From contig CAJUEJ010000022.1 in the NCBI GenBank assembly GCA_910585435.1, forward strand, positions 1 to 64,000: 64,000 bases of DNA. Reading direction: 5' to 3'. The position numbers were made by a program, and so were the translations under genes. The notes beneath the pieces were generated by a model. The model searched no databases, was not told the origin of the DNA, and saw only the letters and a program-made list of their open reading frames with translations. Below, piece after piece: positions 50,507 to 60,024 of the stretch. Every line of letters begins with the position of its first letter. Position 1 is the first letter of the stretch. The stretch is from an uncultured Hungatella sp. (GTDB taxonomy: Bacteria; Bacillota; Clostridia; Lachnospirales; Lachnospiraceae).

Positions 50507-50553
50507 AAAAAAACAGCTGCATCGTGATACGAAAATGATGGCAGCTGTTTTTT
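50507..50553. terminator. Bidirectional terminator
   Basis: AAAAAACAGCTGC and GCAGCTGTTTTTT form a perfect 13-bp stem with A-run and T-run on both sides, serving the small gene on the + strand and the kinase gene on the - strand. Confidence 0.85.
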
Positions 50554-50572
50554 AACGATTTTTTAATATTGT

Positions 50573-53500
50573 TTATGCCAAAACCTGATTCAGGGTCTCA
50601 AACAGCTTCTCAATGTCTATAGGCTTGGCGATATGTCCGTTCATGCCGCACCGCAGGGCTTCCTGCCTGTCTTCCTCAAAGGCGTTGGCAGTCATGGCCA
50701 GAATCGGAACGGATGCCAGCTCCTTATTCTCCAGGTTCCGGATGATCCTGGTGGCCTCATAGCCGCCCATGACAGGCATCTGGATATCCATAAGCACCAG
50801 CCTGTAATATCCAGGCTCAGAGTTTTTCAGCATGTCTACAGCCAGCTGCCCGTTGCTTGCGATTTCTGTGGAGAATCCCGCCTCGTTCAGGATAGCAGCT
50901 GCGATCTCCTGATTCAGTTCATTGTCCTCTGCCAGCAGAATACGGCCTGTATGGAGAACCGTGCTTTTCTGGTCAGCGTCAGAGTCAGTGGTTTCTTCTG
51001 CATTTACGATAGAATACAGGCAGCTGCGAAGCTCGGACAAGAACAGAGGCTTGCTGCAAAAGGCAGTCACACCGGCATCCCTGGCTTCCTCTTCGATATC
51101 AGACCAGTCATAGGCTGTCAGGATGATAATGGGAACATCTTTGCCTGTCTCTTTGCGGATCCTCCGGGCAACCTCCACGCCGTTCATGTCAGGTATCAGC
51201 CAGTCAATGATATAGACATGGTAATTGTTGTTGCGGGTCACGGCCTGACGGGTACGCAGAACCGCCTCTTTTCCGGACAAGGTCCACTCTGCCTGCATGC
51301 CGATCTGCTGGAGCATATAGGAGACGCTGTCACAGGTGTTGAAATCATCGTCTACGATAAGGGCCCGGCAGTTTTCCAGTTCCGGAATTACCTGAGATTC
51401 CTTGGACTCGGCGTGGAGGCGGAAGGGGAATGAGACGATAAACTCCGTTCCCACACCCTGCTTGCTTTTTATTTCGATGGAACCGTTCATCATATCCACA
51501 ATATTCTTGGTGATAGCCATCCCAAGTCCGGTTCCCTGGATCCCGCTGATGGTAGAATTCCTTTCCCGCTCAAAGGGTTCAAATATGTGGGACACGAATT
51601 CCTCGCTCATACCAATACCTGTATCTATAATATGGAACTCATAGTTGGCATAATCCGCGGAATAAGTCTTTTTTTCTGTGATACGCAGAGTCACCGTACC
51701 GCCTGCGCTGGTATACTTGATGGAATTGCTCAGGATATTCAGGAGAACCTGGTTTAGCCTGAGTCTGTCGCAGTAAATTTCCTCATCCAGCACATCCACT
51801 ACATCCATAAACAGTTCCAGCTGCTTGGCATGGACATCTGCCTGTATAATGCTGTGGAGCCCGTGTAAAATATCCGGCAGGAGGCATAGCTCCTCATCCA
51901 GATGAATCTTTCCGCTTTCAATACGGCTCATATCCAGAATATCATTGATCAGGCTGAGAAGATGATTCCCTGATGTGGTAATCTTCTTTAAGTATTCTTC
52001 CACCAGCTCTTTATGATCAATATGAGTCATAGCCAGGGAGGTGAAGCCTACGATGGCATTCATGGGCGTGCGGATGTCATGGGACATATTGGACAGGAAC
52101 ACGCTTTTGGCCTTGTTGGCCCGTTCTGCCTGCATAAGTGCGTCCTGAAGCAGACTCCGCTTCTCCATCTCCCTGCGGGTCTCCTCGTCCACGCTGCGGA
52201 ACCCAAGGACAATCCCTCTGCGGGTCTTCCAGGTGCCGGCCCGGACAACCTTCATCTGATAGTACTTTATCTCACCGTTGATAAGGGCCCGGTAATTTAC
52301 ATAGTATATCTTCTTTTCCGACAGCTCCTGTAGAAGAGTGTCGTGAGAGGAAGCCTTGCGAAGCATCTCCTGATCCTCGGGATGGACGAATTTCTGTATG
52401 TAAAGCTCCATGCTGTCTTTATATAGAAGTTCTTCCGTGAAGACAGAATGGAATATGGTATTGTCATTTTCATCCAGGCGGAGAGGAAAGCCTTTGCCTG
52501 TATCCAGCTCAAAAAAGCAGGCCAGATTGTAGTCAATGCTCAGGGCATGAACCAGCTCTCTCTGATGGCGCTCGTTCTCCGCCCGCTCCTTCTTCTCCTG
52601 AAGTTTCTGGGCGGTGCAGTCCAGAAGAAAACGCTGATAGAACAGGATTCCATTCTCCTGGACCAGCTTGACATTGCCCATGATATGCAGCTCTTCACCG
52701 TTTTTGTGGCGGATACGGTATTCCATGCTCACGCTGTCCCCGGCTTTTTTCAGCGATGTGATACATTCACGCAGCCGCTCCTGGTCCTCTGGTACAACAG
52801 AATCAGCTACCATATTAAAGCCGTCCGCTAACATTTCTTCCTTGGAGTCATATCCCAGAATCTTAAGGGCAGCCCGGTTTATGCTGAGAAGGGAGGAGCC
52901 GTCCAGGGTATGGCACATGACACCGCAGTCCATGGTGGTGAAAATCATCTCCAGGGTATGGTTCTTCTCTATGATCTCCTGCTCGTAGGCCCGTTCCTGG
53001 GTCACGTCGATGGCTACGCCTACGGTACCCATAACGCTGCCGTCCAGATCATACAGGGGGGATTTGTAGGTGGTTAAAAGCTTGACACCTTCTCCTGTCT
53101 GGACGGTTTCCTCGGACACGCAGGTTTCTCTTTTGCGCATAACTTCAAGCTCTGACTCTATACAGGCAGGGTCATCGTGCTCAACATCCCAGATGAAGGC
53201 ATGGCCTTTTCCCTCCACGATATGCTTCGGCTTGTTTACCGTGTGGCAGAAGCTGTCATTGACTTTTTCGTGAATTCCATTCTTATCCTTGTACCACACA
53301 AGATTAGGGATGCTGTTGATGGTGGACTCGAGAAAATGGCTGGTCTGCCAGTAATCCTTGCTCATCTTACATACCTTTTGCCAGCGCAGGAAACGAAAAC
53401 GGATTTCCTCCCCGGACATAGGCGTGATCCAGATATCCTGAATGGAAGAGAAGCTGTCAGATAACAATCCTGCCTGCTCTTTGGAGGCAAGTAAGATGCA

Positions 53501-53728
53501 TTCTGTCTCTTCACGTTTATTTTTTAACAGTACCTCAAGAGCTTTCGGGGCATCCCTGTCCGGCAGGTCAATCAGGATGACATCTGCTTTTTTTATCAAA
53601 GCCGGATCCGGCGTGCTGCTCTCCCAAAATTCATGAGTAAAATGCTGGAACGGAGGCATAGCCTTTATAATTTCAAAGGAATTGCCCGGATGTCCGATTA
53701 AATAAAAATTAAGATGACACTGATACAT
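50573..53728 (-). CDS. Hybrid PAS sensor histidine kinase with two receiver domains
   Basis: A 1051-residue soluble protein. Residues 1-115 look like a degenerate receiver (VILIDLPDRDAPKALEVL). PAS domains follow at about 130-250 and 255-375, with a further PAS-like region to about 520. HisKA has FLSNMSHDIRTPMNAIVGF, and HATPase_c has NILSNSIKYTSAGG and DTGIGMS. REC1 carries Asp in IIDWLIPDMNG and REC2 carries Asp in VLMDIQMPVMGG. There are no membrane segments, so it senses an internal cue through the PAS domains. The gene stands alone without a partner regulator, which is common for this clostridial group. Output is unknown. Confidence 0.93.
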   Translation of the reverse strand: MYQCHLNFYLIGHPGNSFEIIKAMPPFQHFTHEFWESSTPDPALIKKADVILIDLPDRDAPKALEVLLKNKREETECILLASKEQAGLLSDSFSSIQDIWITPMSGEEIRFRFLRWQKVCKMSKDYWQTSHFLESTINSIPNLVWYKDKNGIHEKVNDSFCHTVNKPKHIVEGKGHAFIWDVEHDDPACIESELEVMRKRETCVSEETVQTGEGVKLLTTYKSPLYDLDGSVMGTVGVAIDVTQERAYEQEIIEKNHTLEMIFTTMDCGVMCHTLDGSSLLSINRAALKILGYDSKEEMLADGFNMVADSVVPEDQERLRECITSLKKAGDSVSMEYRIRHKNGEELHIMGNVKLVQENGILFYQRFLLDCTAQKLQEKKERAENERHQRELVHALSIDYNLACFFELDTGKGFPLRLDENDNTIFHSVFTEELLYKDSMELYIQKFVHPEDQEMLRKASSHDTLLQELSEKKIYYVNYRALINGEIKYYQMKVVRAGTWKTRRGIVLGFRSVDEETRREMEKRSLLQDALMQAERANKAKSVFLSNMSHDIRTPMNAIVGFTSLAMTHIDHKELVEEYLKKITTSGNHLLSLINDILDMSRIESGKIHLDEELCLLPDILHGLHSIIQADVHAKQLELFMDVVDVLDEEIYCDRLRLNQVLLNILSNSIKYTSAGGTVTLRITEKKTYSADYANYEFHIIDTGIGMSEEFVSHIFEPFERERNSTISGIQGTGLGMAITKNIVDMMNGSIEIKSKQGVGTEFIVSFPFRLHAESKESQVIPELENCRALIVDDDFNTCDSVSYMLQQIGMQAEWTLSGKEAVLRTRQAVTRNNNYHVYIIDWLIPDMNGVEVARRIRKETGKDVPIIILTAYDWSDIEEEARDAGVTAFCSKPLFLSELRSCLYSIVNAEETTDSDADQKSTVLHTGRILLAEDNELNQEIAAAILNEAGFSTEIASNGQLAVDMLKNSEPGYYRLVLMDIQMPVMGGYEATRIIRNLENKELASVPILAMTANAFEEDRQEALRCGMNGHIAKPIDIEKLFETLNQVLA

Positions 53729-53949
53729 TTCTTCTCCTCCTGCATATTACAAAAGATTCGAAATCATATATAAAAAGGGATAATTTCATTTGGTTAGCAA
53801 TATATACTATTCTATCAACCAAGCAGCTTTCTGTCAACATTTCTCTGGTTTTAGAGGGGAGGAAAAACAACTTTATGAATAGAATCCCCTTTATGGACAT
53901 ATACTGGTAATATATGGACAAGAATGAAAGAAACAGGAGGCATGAGACA

Positions 53950-54213
53950 ATGGAACAACTGGAAAAACATAGAAGGCCCAGGAGAACGAAGCGGGAAAAG
54001 CTGGAGGAGGAGCTGGTACGGACAGAGGAGACCATAGAGCAGTATACGGCAGCCCTGGCAGATATGCAGGAGAAAAAGCAGATGCTGCTGGAGGAGATTG
54101 AAAATGAACAGATCCGGGAAGTGACTAAGATCCTGAAAGAAAAGAAGCTTTCTGTGGGACAGCTGAGAGAGCTGTTAAAAGACGAGGCAGAGGCAGCGGT
54201 GCAGGGGGCCTGA
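53950..54213 (+). CDS. Small coiled-coil protein, 87 residues
   Basis: The ATG at 53950 has AGGAGG 9 bases upstream; an in-frame ATG at 53914 lacks a site. The protein is highly charged (KHRRPRRTKREKLEEELVRT) and forms a long coiled coil from about 12 to 58, then a short helix KKLSVGQLRELLKDEAEA. No membrane segment. Function unknown; its size and shape resemble small accessory coiled-coil proteins of conjugative elements, but no element is visible nearby. Confidence 0.65.
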   Translation: MEQLEKHRRPRRTKREKLEEELVRTEETIEQYTAALADMQEKKQMLLEEIENEQIREVTKILKEKKLSVGQLRELLKDEAEAAVQGA

Positions 54214-54255
54214 TGCCAGAAGGTGAGGGCCAGGCAGGAAGAATCGCAGAGATGA

Positions 54256-54292
54256 AAAAAGGAGGGTGTCAGAAAACGGCACGCTCCTTTTT
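54256..54292 (+). terminator. Terminator after the coiled-coil gene
   Basis: AAAAAGGAG at 54256-54264 pairs with CTCCTTTTT at 54284-54292; an inner GGTG/CACG extension is partly paired. Confidence 0.7.
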
Positions 54293-54305
54293 CCATCGGA
54301 AGTAT

Positions 54306-54683
54306 TTAATCCCAATGACCGGTTTCCTGTACGGTTAATACTGCCTGGCGGCACCGGGGGCAGGAAACAGACCGTTCATCCTCCACAATATCGGTTCTGC
54401 CTCCGCACTTGGGGCAAGGGGATATGTAGGATTGGCGGGGCTCGATTAAATCCAATACCGGAACCTCAAGAATATCCTGGCATTGCTGACACAGGGATGC
54501 ACGGTAATTAAAGAGAAAGAGGGGATCCGGATCTTTCTGTGCATCTTCTCCAATCTTTTTTCTGATATCAGGGGGGAAGGCCCCCAATACTCGTTTCAGA
54601 GTACTGTGTGCCCTGCCGTGTCCGACGGAGATTCTCCAGGTCTTATGGCAGGAAGGACATTTGAATTCTTTTATAATTCCCAT
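54306..54683 (-). CDS. Zinc-ribbon protein, 125 residues
   Basis: Three CxxC pairs are visible: CPSCHKTW near residue 9, CQQCQD near 65, and CPKCGG then CPRCRQ near 90-111, so at least two zinc-binding ribbons are likely. No other recognisable domain. GGGAGCTTCT precedes the ATG at 54683. It lies downstream of the flagellin gene on the same strand, 84 bases away. Function unknown; a nucleic-acid or protein-binding role is possible. Confidence 0.75.
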   Translation of the reverse strand: MGIIKEFKCPSCHKTWRISVGHGRAHSTLKRVLGAFPPDIRKKIGEDAQKDPDPLFLFNYRASLCQQCQDILEVPVLDLIEPRQSYISPCPKCGGRTDIVEDERSVSCPRCRQAVLTVQETGHWD

Positions 54684-54739
54684 AGAAGCTCCCTTGTTTT
54701 ATTCATTCCTATTTATACTGGTATAACTGACACAGATGG

Positions 54740-54759
54740 CTGCCTGGCAGAACAGGCAG
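54740..54759 (-). terminator. Hairpin after the flagellin gene
   Basis: CTGCCTG at 54740-54746 pairs with CAGGCAG at 54753-54759, 8 bases past the flagellin stop on the minus strand. There is no T-run, so it may stabilise the 3' end rather than terminate. Confidence 0.35.
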
Positions 54760-54767
54760 AAGGTATA

Positions 54768-56420
54768 TCAGCCAAGCAAGCTTAAGATGCTTTCAGGTAT
54801 GCGGTTGGCCTGGGCAAGCATGCTCTGGCCGCTTTGCAGAATGATCTGATTGCGCACATGCTCTGTGACGGCTTCTGCCATATCCGTATCCCTTATGCGG
54901 GATTCGGCGGCAGACAGATTCTCCACCGTATTTTCCAGATTCGATAAAGTGTGTTCAAGACGGTTTTGCATGGCGCCATAGTGGCTTCGCATCTGGCTGA
55001 CACGGTTGATGGCGGAATCGATGTCATCGACCGCGCTGTTGGCATCATCCAGAGTCAGGATGTTGGTATCTGTGATTCCCAGTCCCCGACTGTCGAGACG
55101 GAACAGATCGATGTCCACATTGTTGTTGTACCCGCCTACGCAGATGGTGATATGGCCAGCAGCGCCGATGGACCATTTACCTATATAAAAGGGAGCGTCC
55201 TGTGTGACGGAATTGCCTATGACAGAGCTTCCGCCTGCATTTAAACCGGCCGGGGCGATCACAGAACCGGCCCCGCCCTTTGAAGCGACGGAAAGCTGGC
55301 GCACGAATGCAGTTAAATCGGAAGACGGATTATCAAATAATGCTTCCAGTGAGGCAGAATCAGTAATTTTCCCGCCGGTATGTTTTTTTAATGCATCATT
55401 TAGTGACATGTCTGTCAGAAGGTCGGCAAAAATTTTATCCATACCCTGGGCAATATTCTGAGCAGAAACGGATCCGCCGCCGCTAGCCAGATACCCGATA
55501 TAAGCAGATGCCAGATATCCATGGCCATAAGGACGGTCTTTCACATTAAAAGACTTCAGGTAGCTGGTGATAGCAGCGTCCTGGGAGGAATCATTTTCAT
55601 CTGTAAGCTGTCCTGCAATGGCTTCCAGCCTGGTATTCCAGCCTGTGGGGAAACCGCCGCCTGCCAGCTGAGCCGTCCCTTCGGTGAACCATTCCGGAAA
55701 TTTTTCATAACCGTCTCGTCCGAACATGCCGTCGGTCAGGGTATACTGCATCACCGAATGCATCAGCTCATGAGCAATGGTAGATTTTAAAGCAGCGTTT
55801 AACGGGTGATTCTCCTGGATACATTCATCTGAATTGGGAATGTATTCTGTGGCAATCTTTTCTGCCAGATCCTCATAGCCGCTGCTGGAAGAAACCCTTC
55901 CGGTTTTTCCCGTGCTGCCTGCATAATTGACTTTTACTGTCTGGGTGGAAAGATCCAGGGTACAGCCATAGAAGGCAGATAAAGTGATATCCCGCCTGGT
56001 TCCGCCATTGGTAAAGAGGGGAACGCCGCTGAAATTGGTGGAAGTACCGATATGGGCGATCTCTTCTTTCAGCTGATCCATCTCGGAATTCATCATGGTA
56101 CGCTGGGAATCGGTATACGTTCCGTTGGCTGCCTGTACGGACATCCCTTTCATGCGGTTAAGCATAGCATGTACCTCTGTCAGGGCGCCTTCCACAGTCT
56201 GTATAAGGGAGAGACCGTCCTGTGTATTCCGTCTGGCCTGATTCATAATGGTAATCTGTGCCCGCATCTCCTCAGAGACGGCCAGGCCTGCGGCATTATC
56301 TCCTGCGCGGTTGATCTTGTAGCCGGAGCTTAACTTTTCCAGTGTCTTGGACATGGTCCTGTCTATAGTGGAAATATTCCTCTGGGCATTGACTGCGGCC
56401 ATATTATGCTGAATCTTCAT
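54768..56420 (-). CDS. Flagellinolysin: flagellin with an inserted zinc-protease domain
   Basis: A 550-residue flagellin. The N-terminal D0/D1 helices (1 to about 130; IQHNMAAVNAQRNISTIDRT, SSGYKINRAGDNAAGLAVSE) and C-terminal D1/D0 (about 450-550; ANRIPESILSLLG) are conserved filament parts. The variable middle holds a gluzincin-like metallopeptidase: H217-E218-L-M-H221 in TIAHELMHSVMQYTL and a third ligand Glu247 in FPEWFTEGTAQLAGG. This is the plan of flagellinolysins, where thousands of protease copies line the filament surface. Length exceeds plain clostridial flagellins (about 270-400). A SigD-like promoter and a strong AGGAGGTG lie upstream. No flagellar assembly genes are in the window. 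Confidence 0.9.
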   Translation of the reverse strand: MKIQHNMAAVNAQRNISTIDRTMSKTLEKLSSGYKINRAGDNAAGLAVSEEMRAQITIMNQARRNTQDGLSLIQTVEGALTEVHAMLNRMKGMSVQAANGTYTDSQRTMMNSEMDQLKEEIAHIGTSTNFSGVPLFTNGGTRRDITLSAFYGCTLDLSTQTVKVNYAGSTGKTGRVSSSSGYEDLAEKIATEYIPNSDECIQENHPLNAALKSTIAHELMHSVMQYTLTDGMFGRDGYEKFPEWFTEGTAQLAGGGFPTGWNTRLEAIAGQLTDENDSSQDAAITSYLKSFNVKDRPYGHGYLASAYIGYLASGGGSVSAQNIAQGMDKIFADLLTDMSLNDALKKHTGGKITDSASLEALFDNPSSDLTAFVRQLSVASKGGAGSVIAPAGLNAGGSSVIGNSVTQDAPFYIGKWSIGAAGHITICVGGYNNNVDIDLFRLDSRGLGITDTNILTLDDANSAVDDIDSAINRVSQMRSHYGAMQNRLEHTLSNLENTVENLSAAESRIRDTDMAEAVTEHVRNQIILQSGQSMLAQANRIPESILSLLG

Positions 56421-56557
56421 ACATCAACACCTCCTGAAATGATATACAAATGTGTGTATGAATAAGGTTCAGCTGCCCTGAAACAATTAACAAAAAAGCA
56501 AGCTTTACCTCCCTTTGACAGGGGGGCGTTGCTCGCCTATCCATTCACTTACTTTAT

Positions 56558-56583
56558 ATATCGCCTTATTTTATTTTTTCTTA
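56558..56583 (-). promoter_or_regulatory. Possible SigD (flagellar) promoter of the flagellin gene
   Basis: On the minus strand TAAGAAAA (from 56583) and GGCGATAT (56565-56558) resemble the flagellar sigma consensus TAAA...GCCGATAA with one mismatch in each box. It is about 138 bases upstream of the ATG. The remainder of 56421-56744 holds a GC-rich short inverted repeat (CCTCCC...GGGGGG, about 56508-56526) and AT-rich spacer. Confidence 0.45.
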
Positions 56584-56744
56584 AGGAAATCGAAAGAAAA
56601 ATTTCAATACAGTGACAAGATGAATTTGTGAGAAAATAGCACAATCATTGGAAATACTTGCGTTTTTTTAAAAACTATGCAACAATACATGTAACTGGAC
56701 ACGAAATTGGTCTGACATAAATACTAGAAGGAGGTAATTCGGCT

Positions 56745-58541
56745 ATGGAAACGAAAAAAGTGGATCTGAAAGCCAAACCCTACTATCTGTCTGACGAGGA
56801 CATAAAGTGGGTGGAGGATACCATCGCAGGCATGAGCCTGGAGGAGAAGATCGGGCAGCTGTTTTTCAATATGGGCTCCAGCAGGGAAGAGGAGTACCTG
56901 AAGATGACGGTGAACAAGTATCACATCGGCGGGATCCGTTACAATCCTGCCACGTCTGAGGAAGTGTACGAGCAGAACCGTATTTTACAGGAAAATTCCA
57001 AGATTCCCCTGATCATTGCCTGCAACACGGAGGCAGGCGGCAACGGAGCCTGTGTGGATGGCACTCTGATTGGACATCCGGTGAAAATCGGCTCTACCAG
57101 GAATCCAAAGTATGCCTTTGAGATGGGACGCATGTCCAACAAAGAGGCGGCGGCTATTGGCTGCAACCTGTCTTTTGCCCCCCTTTCTGATATTTACTAT
57201 AACTGGCACAATCCGGTTATCGGCCTGCGCAACTTCGGCAATGACCCGGAGCAGGTGGCACAGATGGCTACCCAGTATATGCTGGGAGCCCATGAGAACC
57301 CAGGCTTTTGTTGCGCGGCAAAGCATTTCCCGGGAGACGGTCTGGATGACAGAGATCAGCATATTGCCAACAGTGTCAATACATTTACCTGCGAAGAGTG
57401 GGACAAGACTTTTGGAAAGGTATATGAGAGCCTGATTGACAACGGTCTGGAAGCCATTATGGCAGGCCATATCATGCAGCCAGCTTACACCCGGTATTTT
57501 AATCCGGATATTAAGGACGAGGACATCCAGCCTGCAACCTTGAGCCCGGAGCTGATTCAGGGCCTGTTAAAAGGGAAATTAGGATTCAACGGCATGGTGC
57601 TGACTGATGCCAGCCATATGGTGGGCATGACCTGCCGCATGAAACGGAGCGAAGTGGTTCCCCATGCCATCGCGGCCGGCGTGGATATGTTCCTGTTCTT
57701 CAATGACATGGATGAGGATTTTGAATCCATGATGAACGGCTACAAGTCAGGCCTGATTACCGAGGAGCGTCTGTCCGATGCCCTTCACAGGATTCTGGGC
57801 CTGAAGGCACATATGGGACTTCACAAAAAAGCAAAGACAGAGATCATGCCGCCTAAAGAGCAGATGAAGGAAATCATCGGCTGCAAGGAGCATAAGGACA
57901 TGGCAAAGGAAATCTCTGAAAAGGGTACGGTGTTGGTAAAATATCTGGACAAGGATGTACTGCCTCTTGTACCGGATAAGTATAAGAAGATTATGATCGT
58001 GTACGTGAAGGGCGTGGAAGCAGGGGGAATGGGCGCTCTGGTAGCGGCCAGGAACGGTTCCGGAAAATCACCGGCCCAGAGGCTTAAGGAGAAGCTGGAG
58101 GCTAAGGGATTTGAGGTGTTTATCTACGAGAGCCCTCTGGAGAAGATGAAGAAACAGATGCTGGAAGGAGGCAAGCCGGATATCAACCTGTATTTTGCAG
58201 GAAAGGATACGATCAGCGAGTTTGCTGCAAGACAGGATCTGATCATCACCCTGTGTGATGTGGCCGGAGGCTTCCAGGCAGTGGCCCGTCCGGGCTGGGG
58301 CATGACCAAGGGCGGCGGAGAGATTCCGTGGTATGTCCATGAGGTTCCTGTGATTGCCCTGAACATGGGCCATCCCACGATTATGGCGGATATGCCTCAT
58401 GTGCGCACCTTTATCAATGCCTATGATACCAATGACCAGACCATGGATGTGGTGGTGGAGAAGCTGGTAAGCGGAGCGGAGAGCTTCGTGGGAGAAGATC
58501 CCATTGACAGCTTCTGCGGACTTTGGGATACCCATTTCTAA
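56745..58541 (+). CDS. Glycoside hydrolase family 3 (NagZ-like beta-N-acetylhexosaminidase)
   Basis: A 598-residue GH3 enzyme without signal peptide. The TIM barrel (to about 370) has the NagZ-type signature AAKHFPGDGLDDRDQH (acid/base Asp-His loop) and a probable nucleophile Asp in GMVLTDASHMVGM. A second domain covers about 390-590. It likely removes N-acetylglucosamine-type residues in peptidoglycan or glycan recycling. AAGGAGGT lies 9 bases upstream of the ATG. It stands as a single gene with a terminator after it. A different beta-glycoside substrate cannot be ruled out. Confidence 0.88.
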   Translation: METKKVDLKAKPYYLSDEDIKWVEDTIAGMSLEEKIGQLFFNMGSSREEEYLKMTVNKYHIGGIRYNPATSEEVYEQNRILQENSKIPLIIACNTEAGGNGACVDGTLIGHPVKIGSTRNPKYAFEMGRMSNKEAAAIGCNLSFAPLSDIYYNWHNPVIGLRNFGNDPEQVAQMATQYMLGAHENPGFCCAAKHFPGDGLDDRDQHIANSVNTFTCEEWDKTFGKVYESLIDNGLEAIMAGHIMQPAYTRYFNPDIKDEDIQPATLSPELIQGLLKGKLGFNGMVLTDASHMVGMTCRMKRSEVVPHAIAAGVDMFLFFNDMDEDFESMMNGYKSGLITEERLSDALHRILGLKAHMGLHKKAKTEIMPPKEQMKEIIGCKEHKDMAKEISEKGTVLVKYLDKDVLPLVPDKYKKIMIVYVKGVEAGGMGALVAARNGSGKSPAQRLKEKLEAKGFEVFIYESPLEKMKKQMLEGGKPDINLYFAGKDTISEFAARQDLIITLCDVAGGFQAVARPGWGMTKGGGEIPWYVHEVPVIALNMGHPTIMADMPHVRTFINAYDTNDQTMDVVVEKLVSGAESFVGEDPIDSFCGLWDTHF

Positions 58542-58585
58542 AAGCAAACCTGCATGGAGTGATTGCAGGACTATTCATATACTGC

Positions 58586-58628
58586 GGCGCCGGAAGCCTG
58601 GATGACAGGTCTTCGGCGCCGTTTTCCT
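58586..58628 (+). terminator. Terminator of the GH3 gene
   Basis: GGCGCCGGAAGCCTG at 58586-58600 pairs with CAGGTCTTCGGCGCC at 58606-58620 with one bulged base, followed by GTTTTCCT. Strong hairpin. Confidence 0.75.
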
Positions 58629-58698
58629 GCTTTCCGGGGATTACATCACCAAACCGGATTTCCCTGCATTTTTTCCTTGAAATTTGATAAAAAAGAGA

Positions 58699-58727
58699 TT
58701 GACAGATGCCTGTTTTTGACACATAAT
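58699..58727 (+). promoter_or_regulatory. Promoter of ilvE
   Basis: Consensus TTGACA at 58699-58704 and CATAAT at 58722-58727 are 17 bases apart. The leader of about 130 bases to 58862 contains a short open frame from 58737 without a ribosome binding site; I see no T-box motif. Confidence 0.7.
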
Positions 58728-58861
58728 TGGATGTAAATGATGTCTGAAATCATTTATTATTGTATTTCTGAAATGAAAATAAGTGCCTTGTCTCGTCCAT
58801 TTACTGAAAGCAGGAAGTATGAGGGAGGCAAAACACTGGCAGAGGAAAGGGAGAACCAGTT

Positions 58862-59932
58862 ATGGAAACAATCAGAATTGAAAAAACAGCAAATCCAAAA
58901 CAAAAGCCAGGAGAAGACAATCCATTAGTATTCGGTACGATTTTTACGGATCACATGTTTGAGATGGATTACGAAGAGGGAAAGGGCTGGTATGATCCCA
59001 GGATTGTGCCCTATCATAAATTAGAGCTGGAGCCGTCCTGTATGGTATTTCATTATGGACAGGAGATGTTTGAGGGGCTGAAGGCATACAAGACAGAGGA
59101 GGGCAGAGTGCTTTTGTTCCGCCCTGATAAAAATATTGAGAGAGCCAACAGAAGCAACCGCAGGCTTTGTATTCCGGACATTCCGGAGGATATATTCCTG
59201 GAGGCTTTAAAAACACTGGTAGGTGTGGAGAAGGACTGGATTCCCACGAAGCCGGGGACTTCCCTGTATATCCGTCCCTTTGTGATTGCCACGGATCCTT
59301 TTTTAGGCGTAAGGCCGTCTCACACGTATAAATTTATGATTATCCTGTCTCCTGTAGGGGCTTACTATGCAAGCGGCCTGGATCCGGTGAAGATATGGAT
59401 TGAGGATGAGTATGTCCGGGCGGTAAAGGGCGGTATCGGAGAGGCCAAGACAGGAGGAAACTATGTGGCCTCCCTGGCATCCCAGGTAAAGGCCCACGAC
59501 GAGGGATATTCCCAGGTATTATGGCTGGACGGCGTCCATCGGAAATATATTGAGGAAGTGGGAGCCATGAATATCTTCTTTAAGATAAACGGCACAGTGG
59601 TGACGCCGAAATTAAACGGCAGCATCCTTCCAGGGGTAACCAGGGATTCTGTTCTCGCGCTGTGTAAGGAGTGGGGCGTTCCGGCAGAGGAAAGAGTGGT
59701 ATCTGTGGATGAAGTGGTTGCAGCGGCAGAGTCCGGGGCTATGGAGGAGTGCTTCGGAACCGGTACGGCGGCTGTTATCTCCCCGGTGGGAGAGCTGCGG
59801 TATGAAGAAGAGCGGATGGCTATCGGCGGCGGCAAGATCGGAGAGCTGACACAGAAACTGTATGATACCATCACCGGAATCCAGCTGGGCAGGATTGAAG
59901 GGCCCAGGGGATGGAGTGTGGAAGTAAAGTAA
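58862..59932 (+). CDS. ilvE: Branched-chain amino acid aminotransferase
   Basis: A 356-residue class IV aminotransferase using pyridoxal phosphate. It swaps amino groups between glutamate and the 2-oxo acids of valine, leucine and isoleucine. Landmarks: FHYGQEMFEGLKAYKTEEGR, LYIRPFVIAT, the PLP lysine in GIGEAKTGGNYVASL, and ECFGTGTAAVISPV (phosphate binding). Length and layout match the eukaryote-like BCAT-II form. It has its own promoter; no other ilv/leu genes are near. Confidence 0.95.
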   Translation: METIRIEKTANPKQKPGEDNPLVFGTIFTDHMFEMDYEEGKGWYDPRIVPYHKLELEPSCMVFHYGQEMFEGLKAYKTEEGRVLLFRPDKNIERANRSNRRLCIPDIPEDIFLEALKTLVGVEKDWIPTKPGTSLYIRPFVIATDPFLGVRPSHTYKFMIILSPVGAYYASGLDPVKIWIEDEYVRAVKGGIGEAKTGGNYVASLASQVKAHDEGYSQVLWLDGVHRKYIEEVGAMNIFFKINGTVVTPKLNGSILPGVTRDSVLALCKEWGVPAEERVVSVDEVVAAAESGAMEECFGTGTAAVISPVGELRYEEERMAIGGGKIGELTQKLYDTITGIQLGRIEGPRGWSVEVK

Positions 59933-59940
59933 ACTTGCTC

Positions 59941-59972
59941 AGCAGGGAGTCCGGCTTGCCGGGCTCCCTGCT
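59941..59972 (+). terminator. Hairpin after ilvE
   Basis: AGCAGGGAGTCCGG and CCGGGCTCCCTGCT pair with small irregularities around CTTG. There is no long T-run, so termination may be partial. Confidence 0.55.
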
Positions 59973-60024
59973 TACATTCTGTCAGGATAACAGGACAATA
60001 TGCTGCATTGAGAGGGAGGAAATC

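Noticed and set aside
58737..58928. 63-codon ORF in the ilvE leader
   Set aside because: It overlaps the ilvE start in another frame and lacks a ribosome binding site. No leader-peptide or T-box signs were found.
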